A DNA stretch of 64,000 nucleotides. It comes from Bolinopsis microptera. Its lineage: Eukaryota > Ctenophora > Tentaculata > Lobata > Bolinopsidae. Positions 12,649 to 24,300 of the stretch are shown one piece after another. Numbering within the stretch: position 1 is the stretch's first letter; each line of letters opens with the position of its first letter. The notes below the pieces were generated by a model, which saw only the letters and a list, made by a program, of their open reading frames with translations, ran no database searches and was not told the DNA's origin. The position numbers and the translations under genes are program-made. Location of the stretch: positions 18,305,287 to 18,369,286 of the forward strand of contig NC_087079.1 in NCBI RefSeq assembly GCF_026151205.1, in the 5' to 3' direction.

Positions 12649-13454
12649 CTAAGATGAGAAGTATGTATCATACGTAATTTTCAAAGTATCGTACAAGTAC
12701 GTACTTTTAAAATACTGCGGAAAAGTACGCAGATACAATAATGTAGTGCACGTGTCGGCAGCTAGATACAGCTAGACTGATGAAGTTTGACAGCGGTATC
12801 GCCCTGAGAGAACTCCAGCATTACAGGCTAAATGTGGACAGCGAGGGGCTCAATTTATACACCGAAGTGGATTCGTTGCAGAATCTACCAAATCCTATGT
12901 TGTATTGGAGATACTATAGCCCACAGAGTTATGAGGTTCTCCATTTGATCGCTAGAAAAGTTTTTAGTGTTCTGACTTCTTCCTCAGTTTGTGAACAAAA
13001 TTTTAGAGACATGGAGTATATATCTACTGCAGTAGAAGACTACGCACTAAGCCTGAGAGATTCAACAAATTGATCTACATCTACTCTAATGCAAAACTGA
13101 AACGTTAAAGCTGAAAGTAAATTTGATCTGTTGAAATGATGATGCTAGAAAGTTCATTGTTTTTTGTTTTGATGAAATGATGAAGCTTATTAAACTTTCT
13201 TTGTTATCTGCGATTGAGTGTTTCTATTATCTCCATGAATATGGCTTTCAAAAGCATCATGACAATGAAATTTCAATCGTGGAAGTCGGGAGTTTCCAAT
13301 AAATAAAACGTCGGATCTAAAAAACGTTACATCGCGCCTGTGAAAATAAGTTTGAAAATTTTTTGAATCGTACACTGAGGTATCATACGTACTTTTCAAA
13401 ATAAAGTACAAGTACGTACTTTTCGCCCGGTATCATACATACTTCTCATCTTAG
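12649..13454 (+). mobile_element. Non-autonomous hAT transposon with 8-bp target duplication
   Basis: The ends are CTAAGATGAGAAGTATG and its reverse complement CATACTTCTCATCTTAG. Flanking copies of GAATTGTG (12641-12648 and 13455-13462) are an 8-bp duplication as expected for hAT. Subterminal ATCATACGTA and AAGTACGTACTTTT motifs occur at both sides in opposite orientation. The interior encodes a hAT dimerisation-domain remnant. The element is nested inside the 11.4-kb insertion. Confidence 0.85.
12780..13073 (+). pseudogene. hAT transposase C-terminal (dimerisation) domain remnant
   Basis: A 97-codon frame with NPMLYWRYYSPQSYEVLHLI and VLTSSSVCEQNF. hAT transposases end in a dimerisation domain of the form 'P..yW......yp.L..lA...lsi..sS..vER.FS', which this follows, with CEQNF in place of the usual ER.FS. 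The N-terminal catalytic part is missing, so the product cannot be an active transposase. It sits inside the 806-bp element with hAT-type ends and probably derives from its parent. Confidence 0.7.
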
Positions 13455-13620
13455 GAATTGTGATCAGTGGATCACTTCGAAACACGTGATGTGAACCGAC
13501 GAATCGTATTCGCAAGATCAATTCGAAATAAGTGACGTGAACCGACCCGACGAATCACTTACCTAATGGTCCATAAGAAGGATAGGATGTGACCTGAGCT
13601 TGGAAATAAGTCAGGATATT

Positions 13621-13742
13621 TTGTCGCAGTAGAGTACGCTACCTGGATGGTAGTGCGACACGTACCCTAGTGCGACAGAGGGTGTTTTTGTCGGACTTCG
13701 CACTAGAGTACGTGTCGCATTACAGTACGTGTCGCACTACAG
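13621..13742. repeat. GTGCGACACGTAC minisatellite, second block
   Basis: Same repeat motifs as 11559-11766, including GTCGCAGTAGAGTACGCTAC and both orientations of the GTGCGAC core. Confidence 0.75.
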
Positions 13743-13751
13743 TAAGATTAC

Positions 13752-16213
13752 CATTTCTCTAAGTAGATCTTGAAGTGAAAATCGTTTCCGATTTTACTTT
13801 TAGCGTTGATGTCGCTGAAAATTTCCGTGGTTTTTAGATTTGCCAAAAGCAAAAGTTCTTACTTCTTTCTGATCAAGGTATTCCATTAGCGTTGCATCAC
13901 CATTAGCCTTAGGTAAAGGTATAAAATTCGATAACTGTTTTATCGTCTTATCGGTATCCGCATGATTTTCTGATCTAATTCTACCGGCCGAATGGCAAAG
14001 CGATAAACATTATTTTTCATAACACATCCGCGTTTTCCAACCAGTTTAAGTTAAACAAGGTTAACGGTGACCAGTCCTGTGGACAATGACATGGAGCCTA
14101 TTACCTATGACTATAAATTTATAATAATGCAATTCACAGAATTGCATTTTGACGTACTTTTGGGAGTACCAAAAGCGCGCAAACTAAATATATTTGACGC
14201 GCGAATCTGTTTTTGAAAGAAACTGATCAAAGTGAAAGAGAATCTAATTTGTAATAACATCGCGCGGGGAATAATATTGGTCACGTACGTGTAATAATAA
14301 AACTATACTATACCTAAGTATACGAATACCTAACGATTCCCTTAAAAATAAGGATAATCTATAAATCACTTTGACGTGGGACTGGGAAGCTATTCTCGCA
14401 CATAACTTACGAATCCAAAATTACTAGGTCTAGAGAAGGTTCCAAAATCAAACCAGCAATGATAAGTTTATCTTATTGAACTTTAATTAACTTTAATTTT
14501 GAATCGACACCAATTCAAATTGAACGCTCGAGAGTCTGAGAAGAGGCCCCAGCTAGGGCATAGCGTACATATATTAATATCCGTTTAACCTTAAAGTTAA
14601 ATAGTCTGCCCATTTACGTTCAAGTCAACGCCCGTACGTAAACGTTTGAATGCCTCCGGGCTCCGAGCGTTCATTTTAATGTCCGTTTTTAACTTTAAAT
14701 GGATACAATGAGATAAAACTATGTTGTCGGAATTAGACAGTAAATAAACAATAATGAATAAAAATAAGTCACTAGTATAGCAATAAGCAAATAATAATAA
14801 AATTATTGCTCCTTAATTCGTGAATTTTCCGTGGTTTTTAGATTTGCCAAAAGCAAAAGTTCTTACTTCTTTCTGATCAAGGTATTCCATTAGCGTTGCA
14901 TCACCATTAGCCTTAGGTAAAGGTATAAAATTCGATAACTGTTTTATCGTCTTATCGGTATCCGCATGATTTTCTGATCTAATTCTACCGGCCGAATGGC
15001 AAAGCGATAAACATTATTTTTCATAACACATCCGCGTTTTCCAACCAGTTTAAGTTAAACAAGGTTAACGGTGACCAGTCCTGTGGACAATGACATGGAG
15101 CCTATTACCTATGACTACAAATTTATAATAATGCAATTCACATAATTGCATTTTGACGTACTTTTGGGAGTACCAAAAGCGCGCAAACTAAATATATTTG
15201 ACGCGCGAATCTGTTTTTGAAAGAAACTGATTAAAGTGAAAGAGAATCTAATTTGTAATAACATCGCGCGGGGAATAATATTGGTCACGTACGTGTAATA
15301 ATAAAACTATACTATACCTAAGTATACGAATACCTAACGATTCCCTTAAAAATAAGGATAATCTATAAATCACTTTGACGTGGGACTGGGAAGCTATTCT
15401 CGCACATAACTTACGAATCCAAAATTACTAGGTCTAGAGAAGGTTCCAAAATCAAACCAGCAATGATAAGTTTATCTTATTGAACTTTAATTAACTTTAA
15501 TTTTGAATCGACACCAATTCAAATTGAACGCTCGAGAGTCTGAGAAGAGGCCCCAGCTAGGGCATAGCGTACATATATTAATATCCGTTTAACCTTAAAG
15601 TTAAATAGTCTGCCCATTTACGTTCAAGTCAACGCCCGTACGTAAACGTTTGAATGCCTCCGGGCTCCGAGCGTTCATTTTAATGTCCGTTTTTAACTTT
15701 AAATGGATACAATGAGATAAAACTATGTTGTCGGAATTAGACAGTAAATAAACAATAATGAATAAAAATAAGTCACTAGTATAGCAATAAGCAAATAATA
15801 ATAAAATTATTGCTCCTTAATTCGTGAATTTTTCATAAGACGCAAACTTGTGTTAACATAAATATAATAACATAAATAATAATATTAATAAGGTCTCGCT
15901 GCTTGTTAACTGTGAGGCGGTTTCTTTTTTTGTTTATCACCCAGTCGTACAAGCTCCAATTCGTCTCACAGGGTGAGGCTGATGTCGATTGCGACAGCGC
16001 TTTCATTGGAAAACTCTGTAGTTCGGGTACCTCTCAACCGAAGTTGCTCCACCAAGAGACTGGACCGTCAGAATCTTGGCTAAAACTTGAGGCAGCGTCA
16101 GTAGAGAATAAGCCTCTTGTCTCTCGGTAGAACGTGTACTGCGAAATTAAAGTATCTTCTTCTTTGTTGCGCCGTCACACCACGTGTCCATGACATCTAG
16201 AAACTCCTTCCAG
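13752..16213. repeat. Large inverted repeat, right arm, with internal 1-kb tandem duplication
   Basis: Reverse complement of 8397-9855. A segment of 1004 bp is present twice in tandem (about 13820-14823 and 14824-15827, both starting near TTTCCGTGGTTTTTAG), while the left arm has it once. The copies differ at only a few bases. Confidence 0.9.
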
Positions 16214-18114
16214 ACATCCTGATTCGTGTGTTTATCATATCCCTGATATATAAGCCGGGTGAACACAAAACCCTACTGAATGTAGGGGGGAATGGAGCTC
16301 GAGCCACCTTTTGTTGGCAAGACTAATCATATCGCTTTTATAGTTCAATTGCGAAAAGCAAAATTTGCTAACTTTAAGGTGAACAGATAATATTTGTAAT
16401 AAATTACACCGATGAAACCAACAGGAATCTTAAGACTATTGTCTGAAAATCTAAGCAAGACTATTATCGGCTCGAGAATTGAGCATAAATAGTCGACTTC
16501 TATCCAGAAACCTAGGAGAATCAGGGGACATCCTGTTGTCAATTTATGGGAGGTCGACTTTACTGCTTTGATCACAGACGTCCGATACAGCAGCGGAAGC
16601 GCAAGATCTGCTGATGAGCAATTCCGTCGGTCTGTACCTAATCAATGACGGCTAAACTAGGTAAATTTGCGCATGAACCTTTCAATATTATAGATTATAC
16701 TTTTCCGAGCCACCGAATTGAGCCTGTATTGTTCTATGGCTGAGACCCATTGGATATCGGTTAGTAGCTGTCTGAAAACTATAAGCGTATTAATGGCTGT
16801 TACAGTAGGCCCTCAACAGTTGAATACCATCCCCAAGCCAACAGTGATGATTAGTCGAAGCATAATGAAACTAGCCAAGTATTTAGCGAGACACAATGAT
16901 GAACTGGCCGATCAAGCACTTTTTGGGATTCCCAGCATAAAATAACAACACCTGTTTCCAAACAGTTAAAGTTAAAGATTATAAACTTACCGTTGCCTAA
17001 TTCTGAGAACATGGAACGCACACGTGCCAATATGATTTTACGCGCGAATTACCCAGAATTAACTGAAACTGAATGCTGAAAGAGAATCTTATCGCGTCGC
17101 GCGGGGAATAATTTTGGTCACGTACATCATTTTGTGTTCCCTTTTAAATACAATTACCAGTGCAGAGAGTAGTTTCAGAATCAGAAACGCAAATTCAACT
17201 TGCAAAGATTAATTTACCTGGGTAACCTCGCTCAGGCTTTTGTATTTATTAAGTTAAACACATTGATTTAACATTGAACATATTATGGCGATTAAAAATA
17301 TGCCTATAGCAGATAGGGCGGAATGACAGGTTCAGCAACGCCCAGGAATTACAAGCAGCAAATTCTGCTACTGCTAGTGCTATCAGTATCACGGAGAATC
17401 GAAGCAAATATTATAGTGGTACCGTGGCATGTCCATTCTGGGTCAGCGTTGTATATACTTATATATGTTGCATGGATAAGTCCCTGCTTGCTGTTGGCGT
17501 TGCTGCGGCGAGGCTGGCTGGAATAATTGTCGGAGAACTCTTTGGCTTCGTACTCTCTTCACTTCTTTCTCCGCACAAAACTGTTCAATCCGTGGGAGGC
17601 CCTGTTATTCAAATAAAGTTCTGAACCCTTAATCAAGCGTTTAGTTCTAAAACTTTGGTAATGGAAATTGTAGTTTTGTAGCTTTTCTCATAACTATCGT
17701 CCTATCGAACTGATGATCAATAAACATCACGCGGTTTGCTACAATCAAGTTAGTATAAGGAGTCGTTTACATATCAGCAGAGGGGTCTTCCAAATTGCAA
17801 ATGATTACGATTGACCATATAATATTGTAATTTTGGCACAATAGCACAATACTAATAGCGATACCCGGATTTAACATTTAAACAATTTGTAATCGTATTG
17901 CCATGCAGTGTTTGTGTAACTGTAGTACTAGTTGGTAATCGCTTTTCTTGTCAAAAAGTTAATATTTGTTTCCTTCGATAGTAAATTATTTTGTCCCAAA
18001 TTCATATATTTTCTAATAATACAAAATTGTTTTTAGACCAATTATACAATGTCAATAAGTCATGTGGCATGTAAGGCGCCAAAGACAAATTGCTAAAAGG
18101 CTCGGCGCAACTGC
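16214..18114. other. Interior of the element, no gene recognised; diverged inverted copies
   Basis: 17700-17760 is a diverged reverse complement of about 10898-10965 (shared ATGATCAATAAAC, GCGGTTTGCTACAA, AAGTTAGTATAAG). 17030-17130 resembles part of the large inverted repeat (GCGCGGGGAATAAT, GGTCACGTAC). The element has therefore been built from repeated internal inversions or duplications. No supported coding sequence. Confidence 0.5.
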
Positions 18115-18372
18115 AGAAAACTGCTACTAACTGCCACAAACTGCCACTAACTGCTACAAACTGCCACTAACTGCTACTAACTGCCACTAACTGCTGCAAA
18201 CTGCGCGCGCAGTGCGTGGGCGCGATTGTAGCAGTTAGTGGCAGTTAGTGGCAGTTAGTGGCAGTTTGTAGCAGTTAGTGGCAGTTTGTAACAGTTAGTG
18301 GCAGTTTGTGGCAGTTAGTGGCAGTTTGTGGCAGTTAGTGGCAGTTTGTAGCAGTTAGTGACAGTTTCTTTG
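18115..18372. repeat. Right foldback array (inverted minisatellite)
   Basis: Forward CTGCTACTAA/CTGCCACTAA units, a GC-rich centre with GTGCGTGGGCGCGATTG (reverse complement of the left array's centre), then inverted TTAGTGGCAG units. It mirrors 7051-7282. Confidence 0.9.
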
Positions 18373-18390
18373 CACTTTGCTCCTCCTGTG

Positions 18391-21300
18391 GCAACCAATT
18401 AACCAATCAACTATAAATGGCATATGACACGATTGAGGTGCTGGAAGTTTGATTCCGGTCGGAGGAAGCTCACAGCAGAAAGCTTAACAAGACAAAAATT
18501 TGTATTTTCCAAATGCTGTCCCATTTTCAGATATGAAAATTTCTGAACACAAATTTGACAGATTGGATGAAATTTATGCCCAGAAACCTATTAATCAGTT
18601 AATTGATGATGGTATGAAACCAAATTGGGGTACTGGAAGTCAAAATCTCGAAGAAAATAGGAAAATCATATTGTCCCATAGTCTGTCCCATTTTCAGTTT
18701 TTGAAGATGAAATTTCCAGGACCGAAATTTTACAGTTTTGACCGAATTTCTGACCTGCAACCAATTAGTCAATCAACTATAGATGGCATATGACACGATT
18801 GAGGTGCTGGAAGTTTGATTCCGGTCGGAGGAAGCTCACAGCAGAAAGCTTAACAAGACAAAAATTTGTATTTTCCAAATGCTGTCCCATTTTCAGATAT
18901 GAAAATTTCTGAACACAAATTTGACAGATTGGATGAAATTTAAGCCCAGAAACCTATTAATCAGTTAATTGATGATGATTTGAAACCAAATTGGGGTACT
19001 GAAAGTCAAAATCTGGAAGAAAATTGGAAAATCATATTGTCCCATAGTCTGTCCCATTTTCAGTTTTTGAAGATGAAATTTCCAGGACCGAAATTTTACA
19101 GTTTTGACCGAATTTCTGACCTGCAACCAATTAGCCAATCAACTATAAATGGCATATGACACGATTGAGGTGCTGGAAGTTTGATTCCGGTCGGAGGAAG
19201 CTCACAGCAGAAAGCTTAACAAGACGAAAATTTGTATTTTCCAAATGCTGTCCCATTTTCAGATATGAAAATTTCTGAACACAAATTTGACAGATTGGAT
19301 GAAATTTATGCCCAGAAACCTATTAATCAGTTAATTGATGATGATTTGAAACCAAATTGGGGTACTGGAAGTCAAAATATCGAAGAAAATAGGAAAATCA
19401 TATTGTCCCATAATCTGTCCCATTTTCAGTTTTTGAAGATGAAATTTCCAGGACCGAAATTTTACAGTTTTGACCGAATTTCTGACCTGCAACCAATTAG
19501 TCAATCAACTATAGATGGCATATGACACGATTGAGGTGCCGGAAGTTTGATTCCGGTCGGAGGAAGCTCACAGCAGAAAGCTTAACAAGACGAAAATTTG
19601 TATTTTCCAAATGCTGTCCCATTTTCAGATATGAAAATTTCTGAACACAAATTTGACAGATTTGATAAACTTTTTGCCCAGAAACCAATTAGTCAGTTAA
19701 TTGATGATGGTATGAAACCAAATTGGGGTACTGGAAGTCAAAATCTCGAAGAAAATAGGAAAATCATATTGTCCCATAGTCTGTCCCATTTTCAGTTTTT
19801 GAAGATGAAATTTCCAGGACCGAAATTTTACAGTTTTGACCGAATTTCTGACCTGCAACTAATTAGCCAATCAACTATAGATGGCATATGACACGATTGA
19901 GGTCCTGGAAGTTTGATTCCGGTCGGAGGAAGCTCACAGCAGAAAGCTTAACAAGACGAAAATTTGTATTTTCCAAATGCTGTCCCATTTTCAGATATGA
20001 AAATTTCTGAACACAAATTTGACAGATTTGATGAAATTTTTGCCCAGAAACCAATTAGCCAGTTAATTGATGATGGTATGAAACCAAATTGGGGTACTGG
20101 AAGTCAAAATCTGGAAGAAAATTGGAAAATCATATTGTCCCATAGTCTGTCCCATTTTCAGTTTTTGAAGATGAAATTTCCAGGACCGAAATTTTACAGT
20201 TTTGACCGAATTTCTGACCTGCAACTAATTAGTAAATCAACTATAGATGGCATATGACACGATTGAGGTGCTGGAAGTTTGATTCCGGTCGGAGGAAGCT
20301 CACAGCAGAAAGCTTAACAAGACGAAAATTTGTATTTTCCAAATGCTGTCCCATTTTCAGATATGAAAATTTCTAAACACAAATTTGACAGATTTGATGA
20401 AATTTTTGCCCAGAAACCAATTAGCCAGTTAATTGATGATGGTATGAAACCAAATTGGGGTACTGGAAGTCAAAATCTGGAAGAAAATTGGAAAATCATA
20501 TTGTCCCATAATCTGTCCCATTTTCAGTTTTTGAAGATGAAATTTCCAGGACCGAAATTTTACAGTTTTGACCGAATTTCTGACCTGCAACCAATTAGTC
20601 AATCAACTATAGTTGGCATATGACACGATTGTGGTGCTAGAAGTTTGATTCCGGTCGGAGGAAGCTCACAGCAGAAAGCTTAACAAGACGAAAATTTGTA
20701 TTTTCCAAATGCTGTCCCATTTTCAGATATGAAAATTTCTGAACACAAATTTGACAGATTTGATGAAATTTTTGCCCAGAAACCAATTAGCCAGTTAATT
20801 GATGATGGTATGAAACCAAATTGGGGTACTGGAAGTCAAAATCTGGAAGAAAATTGGAAAATCATATTGTCCCATAATCTGTCCCATTTTCAGTTTTTGA
20901 AGATGAAATTTCCAGGACCGAAATTTTACAGTTTTGACCGAATTTCTGACCTGCAACCAATTAGTCAATCAACTATAGTTGGCATATGACACGATTGTGG
21001 TGCTAGAAGTTTGATTCCGGTCGGAGGAAGCTCACAGCAGAAAGCTTAACAAGACAAAAATTTGTAATTTCCAAATGCTGTCCCATTTTCAGATATGAAA
21101 ATTTCTGAACACAAATTTGACAGATTGGATGAAATTTATGCCCAGAAAACTATTAATCAGTTAATTGATGATGATTTGAAACCAAATTGGGGTACTGGAA
21201 GTCAAAATCTCGAAGAAAATTTGAAAATCATACTGTCCCATAGTCTGTCCCATTTTCAGTTTTTGAAGATGAAATTTCCAGGACCGAAATTTTACAGTTT

Positions 21301-24300
21301 TGACCGAATTTCTGACCTGCAACCAATTAGCCAATCAACTATAAATGGCATATGACACGATTGAGGTGCTGGAAGTTTGATTCCGGTCGGAGGAAGCTCA
21401 CAGCAGAAAGCTTAACAAGACGAAAATTTGTATTTTCCAAATGCTGTCCCATTTTCAGATATGAAAATTTCTGAACACAAATTTGACAGATTGGATGAAA
21501 TTTATGCCCAGAAACCTATTAATCAGTTAATTGATGATGGTATGAAACCAAATTGGGGTACTGGAAGTCAAAATCTCGAAGAAAATAGGAAAATCATATT
21601 GTCCCATAGTCTGTCCCATTTTCAGTTTTTGAAGATGAAATTTCCAGGACCGAAATTTTACAGTTTTGACCGAATTTCTGACCTGCAACCAATTAGTCAA
21701 TCAACTATAGATGGCATATGACACGATTGAGGTGCTGGAAGTTTGATTCCGGTCGGAGGAAGCTCACAGCAGAAAGCTTAACAAGACGAAAATTTGTATT
21801 TTCCAAATGCTGTCCCATTTTCAGATATGAAAATTTCTGAACACACATTTGACAGATTTGATAAACTTTTTGCCCAGAAACCAATTAGTCAGTTAATTGA
21901 TGATGGTATGAAACCAAATTGGGGTACTGGAAGTCAAAATCTCGAAGAAAATAGGAAAATCATATTGTCCCATAGTCTGTCCCATTTTCAGTTTTTGAAG
22001 ATGAAATTTCCAGGACCGAAATTTTACAGTTTTGACCGAATTTCTGACCTGCAACTAATTAGCCAATCAACTATAGATGGCATATGACACGATTGAGGTC
22101 CTGGAAGTTTGATTCCGGTCGGAGGAAGCTCACAGCAGAAAGCTTAACAAGACGAAAATTTGTATTTTCCAAATGCTGTCCCATTTTCAGATATGAAAAT
22201 TTCTGAACACAAATTTGACAGATTTGATGAAATTTTTGCCCAGAAACCAATTAGCCAGTTAATTGATGATGGTATGAAACCAAATTGGGGTACTGGAAGT
22301 CAAAATCTGGAAGAAAATTGGAAAATCATATTGTCCCATAGTCTGTCCCATTTTCAGTTTTTGAAGATGAAATTTCCAGGACCGAAATTTTACAGTTTTG
22401 ACCGAATTTCTGACCTGCAACCAATTAGTCAATCAACTATAGTTGGCATATGACACGATTGTGGTGCTAGAAGTTTGATTCCGGTCGGAGGAAGCTCACA
22501 GCAGAAAGCTTAACAAGACAAAAATTTGTATTTTCCAAATGCTGTCCCATTTTCAGATATGAAAATTTCTGAACACAAATTTGACAGATTTGATGAAATT
22601 TTTGCCCAGAAACCAATTAGCCAGTTAATTGATGATGGTATGAAACCAAATTGGGGTACTGGAAGTCAAAATCTGGAAGAAAATTGGAAAATCATATTGT
22701 CCCATAATCTGTCCCATTTTCAGTTTTTGAAGATGAAATTTCCAGGACCGAAATTTTACAGTTTTGACCGAATTTCTGACCTGCAACCAATTAGTCAATC
22801 AACTATAGTTGGCATATGACACGATTGTGGTGCTAGAAGTTTGATTCCGGTCGGAGGAAGCTCACAGCAGAAAGCTTAACAAGACAAAAATTTGTATTTT
22901 CCAAATGCTGTCCCATTTTCAGATATGAAAATTTCTGAACACAAATTTGACAGATTGGATGAAATTTAAGCCCAGAAACCTATTAATCAGTTAATTGATG
23001 ATGATTTGAAACCAAATTGGGGTACTGAAAGTCAAAATCTGGAAGAAAATTGGAAAATCATATTGTCCCATAGTCTGTCCCATTTTCAGTTTTTGAAGAT
23101 GAAATTTCCAGGACCGAAATTTTACAGTTTTGACCGAATTTCTGACCTGCAACCAATTAGCCAATCAACTATAAATGGCATATGACACGATTGAGGTGCT
23201 GGAAGTTTGATTCCGGTCGGAGGAAGCTCACAGCAGAAAGCTTAACAAGACGAAAATTTGTATTTTCCAAATGCTGTCCCATTTTCAGATATGAAAATTT
23301 CTGAACACAAATTTGACAGATTGGATGAAATTTATGCCCAGAAACCTATTAATCAGTTAATTGATGATGATTTGAAACCAAATTGGGGTACTGGAAGTCA
23401 AAATATCGAAGAAAATAGGAAAATCATATTGTCCCATAATCTGTCCCATTTTCAGTTTTTGAAGATGAAATTTCCAGGACCGAAATTTTACAGTTTTGAC
23501 CGAATTTCTGACCTGCAACCAATTAGTCAATCAACTATAGATGGCATATGACACGATTGAGGTGCCGGAAGTTTGATTCCGGTCGGAGGAAGCTCACAGC
23601 AGAAAGCTTAACAAGACGAAAATTTGTATTTTCCAAATACTGTCCCATTTTCAGATATGAAAATTTCTGAACACACATTTGACAGATTTGATAAACTTTT
23701 TGCCCAGAAACCAATTAGTCAGTTAATTGATGATGGTATGAAACCAAATTGGGGTACTGGAAGTCAAAATCTCGAAGAAAATAGGAAAATCATATTGTCC
23801 CATAGTCTGTCCCATTTTCAGTTTTTGAAGATGAAATTTCCAGGACCGAAATTTTACAGTTTTGACCGAATTTCTGACCTGCAACTAATTAGCCAATCAA
23901 CTATAGATGGCATATGACACGATTGAGGTCCTGGAAGTTTGATTCCGGTCGGAGGAAGCTCACAGCAGAAAGCTTAACAAGACGAAAATTTGTATTTTCC
24001 AAATGCTGTCCCATTTTCAGATATGAAAATTTCTGAACACAAATTTGACAGATTTGATGAAATTTTTGCCCAGAAACCAATTAGCCAGTTAATTGATGAT
24101 GGTATGAAACCAAATTGGGGTACTGGAAGTCAAAATCTGGAAGAAAATTGGAAAATCATATTGTCCCATAGTCTGTCCCATTTTCAGTTTTTGAAGATGA
24201 AATTTCCAGGACCGAAATTTTACAGTTTTGACCGAATTTCTGACCTGCAACTAATTAGTAAATCAACTATAGATGGCATATGACACGATTGAGGTGCTGG

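Larger units (their letters stand above)
7025..18390. mobile_element. 11.4-kb foldback-type DNA transposon inserted in satellite DNA
   Basis: The left end reads CACAGGAGGAGCTAAGTGCA and the right end is its reverse complement with one mismatch (CTAAG/CAAAG). The match continues through GAAACTGTCACTAACTGC into arrays of CTGCCACTAA-type repeats. The element is flanked by GCAA duplications, and the outside sequence on both sides is one satellite unit, so the whole span is one insertion. Each end carries its own internal hairpin array. The interior holds a large inverted repeat (8397-9855 with 13752-16213), a nested inverted-repeat element (9918-11558), a hAT element (12649-13454) and MULE-like remnants. 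No intact transposase was found. A 4-bp target duplication and ends starting CAC would suit Chapaev/CMC-type elements, but superfamily is not established. Confidence 0.78.
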
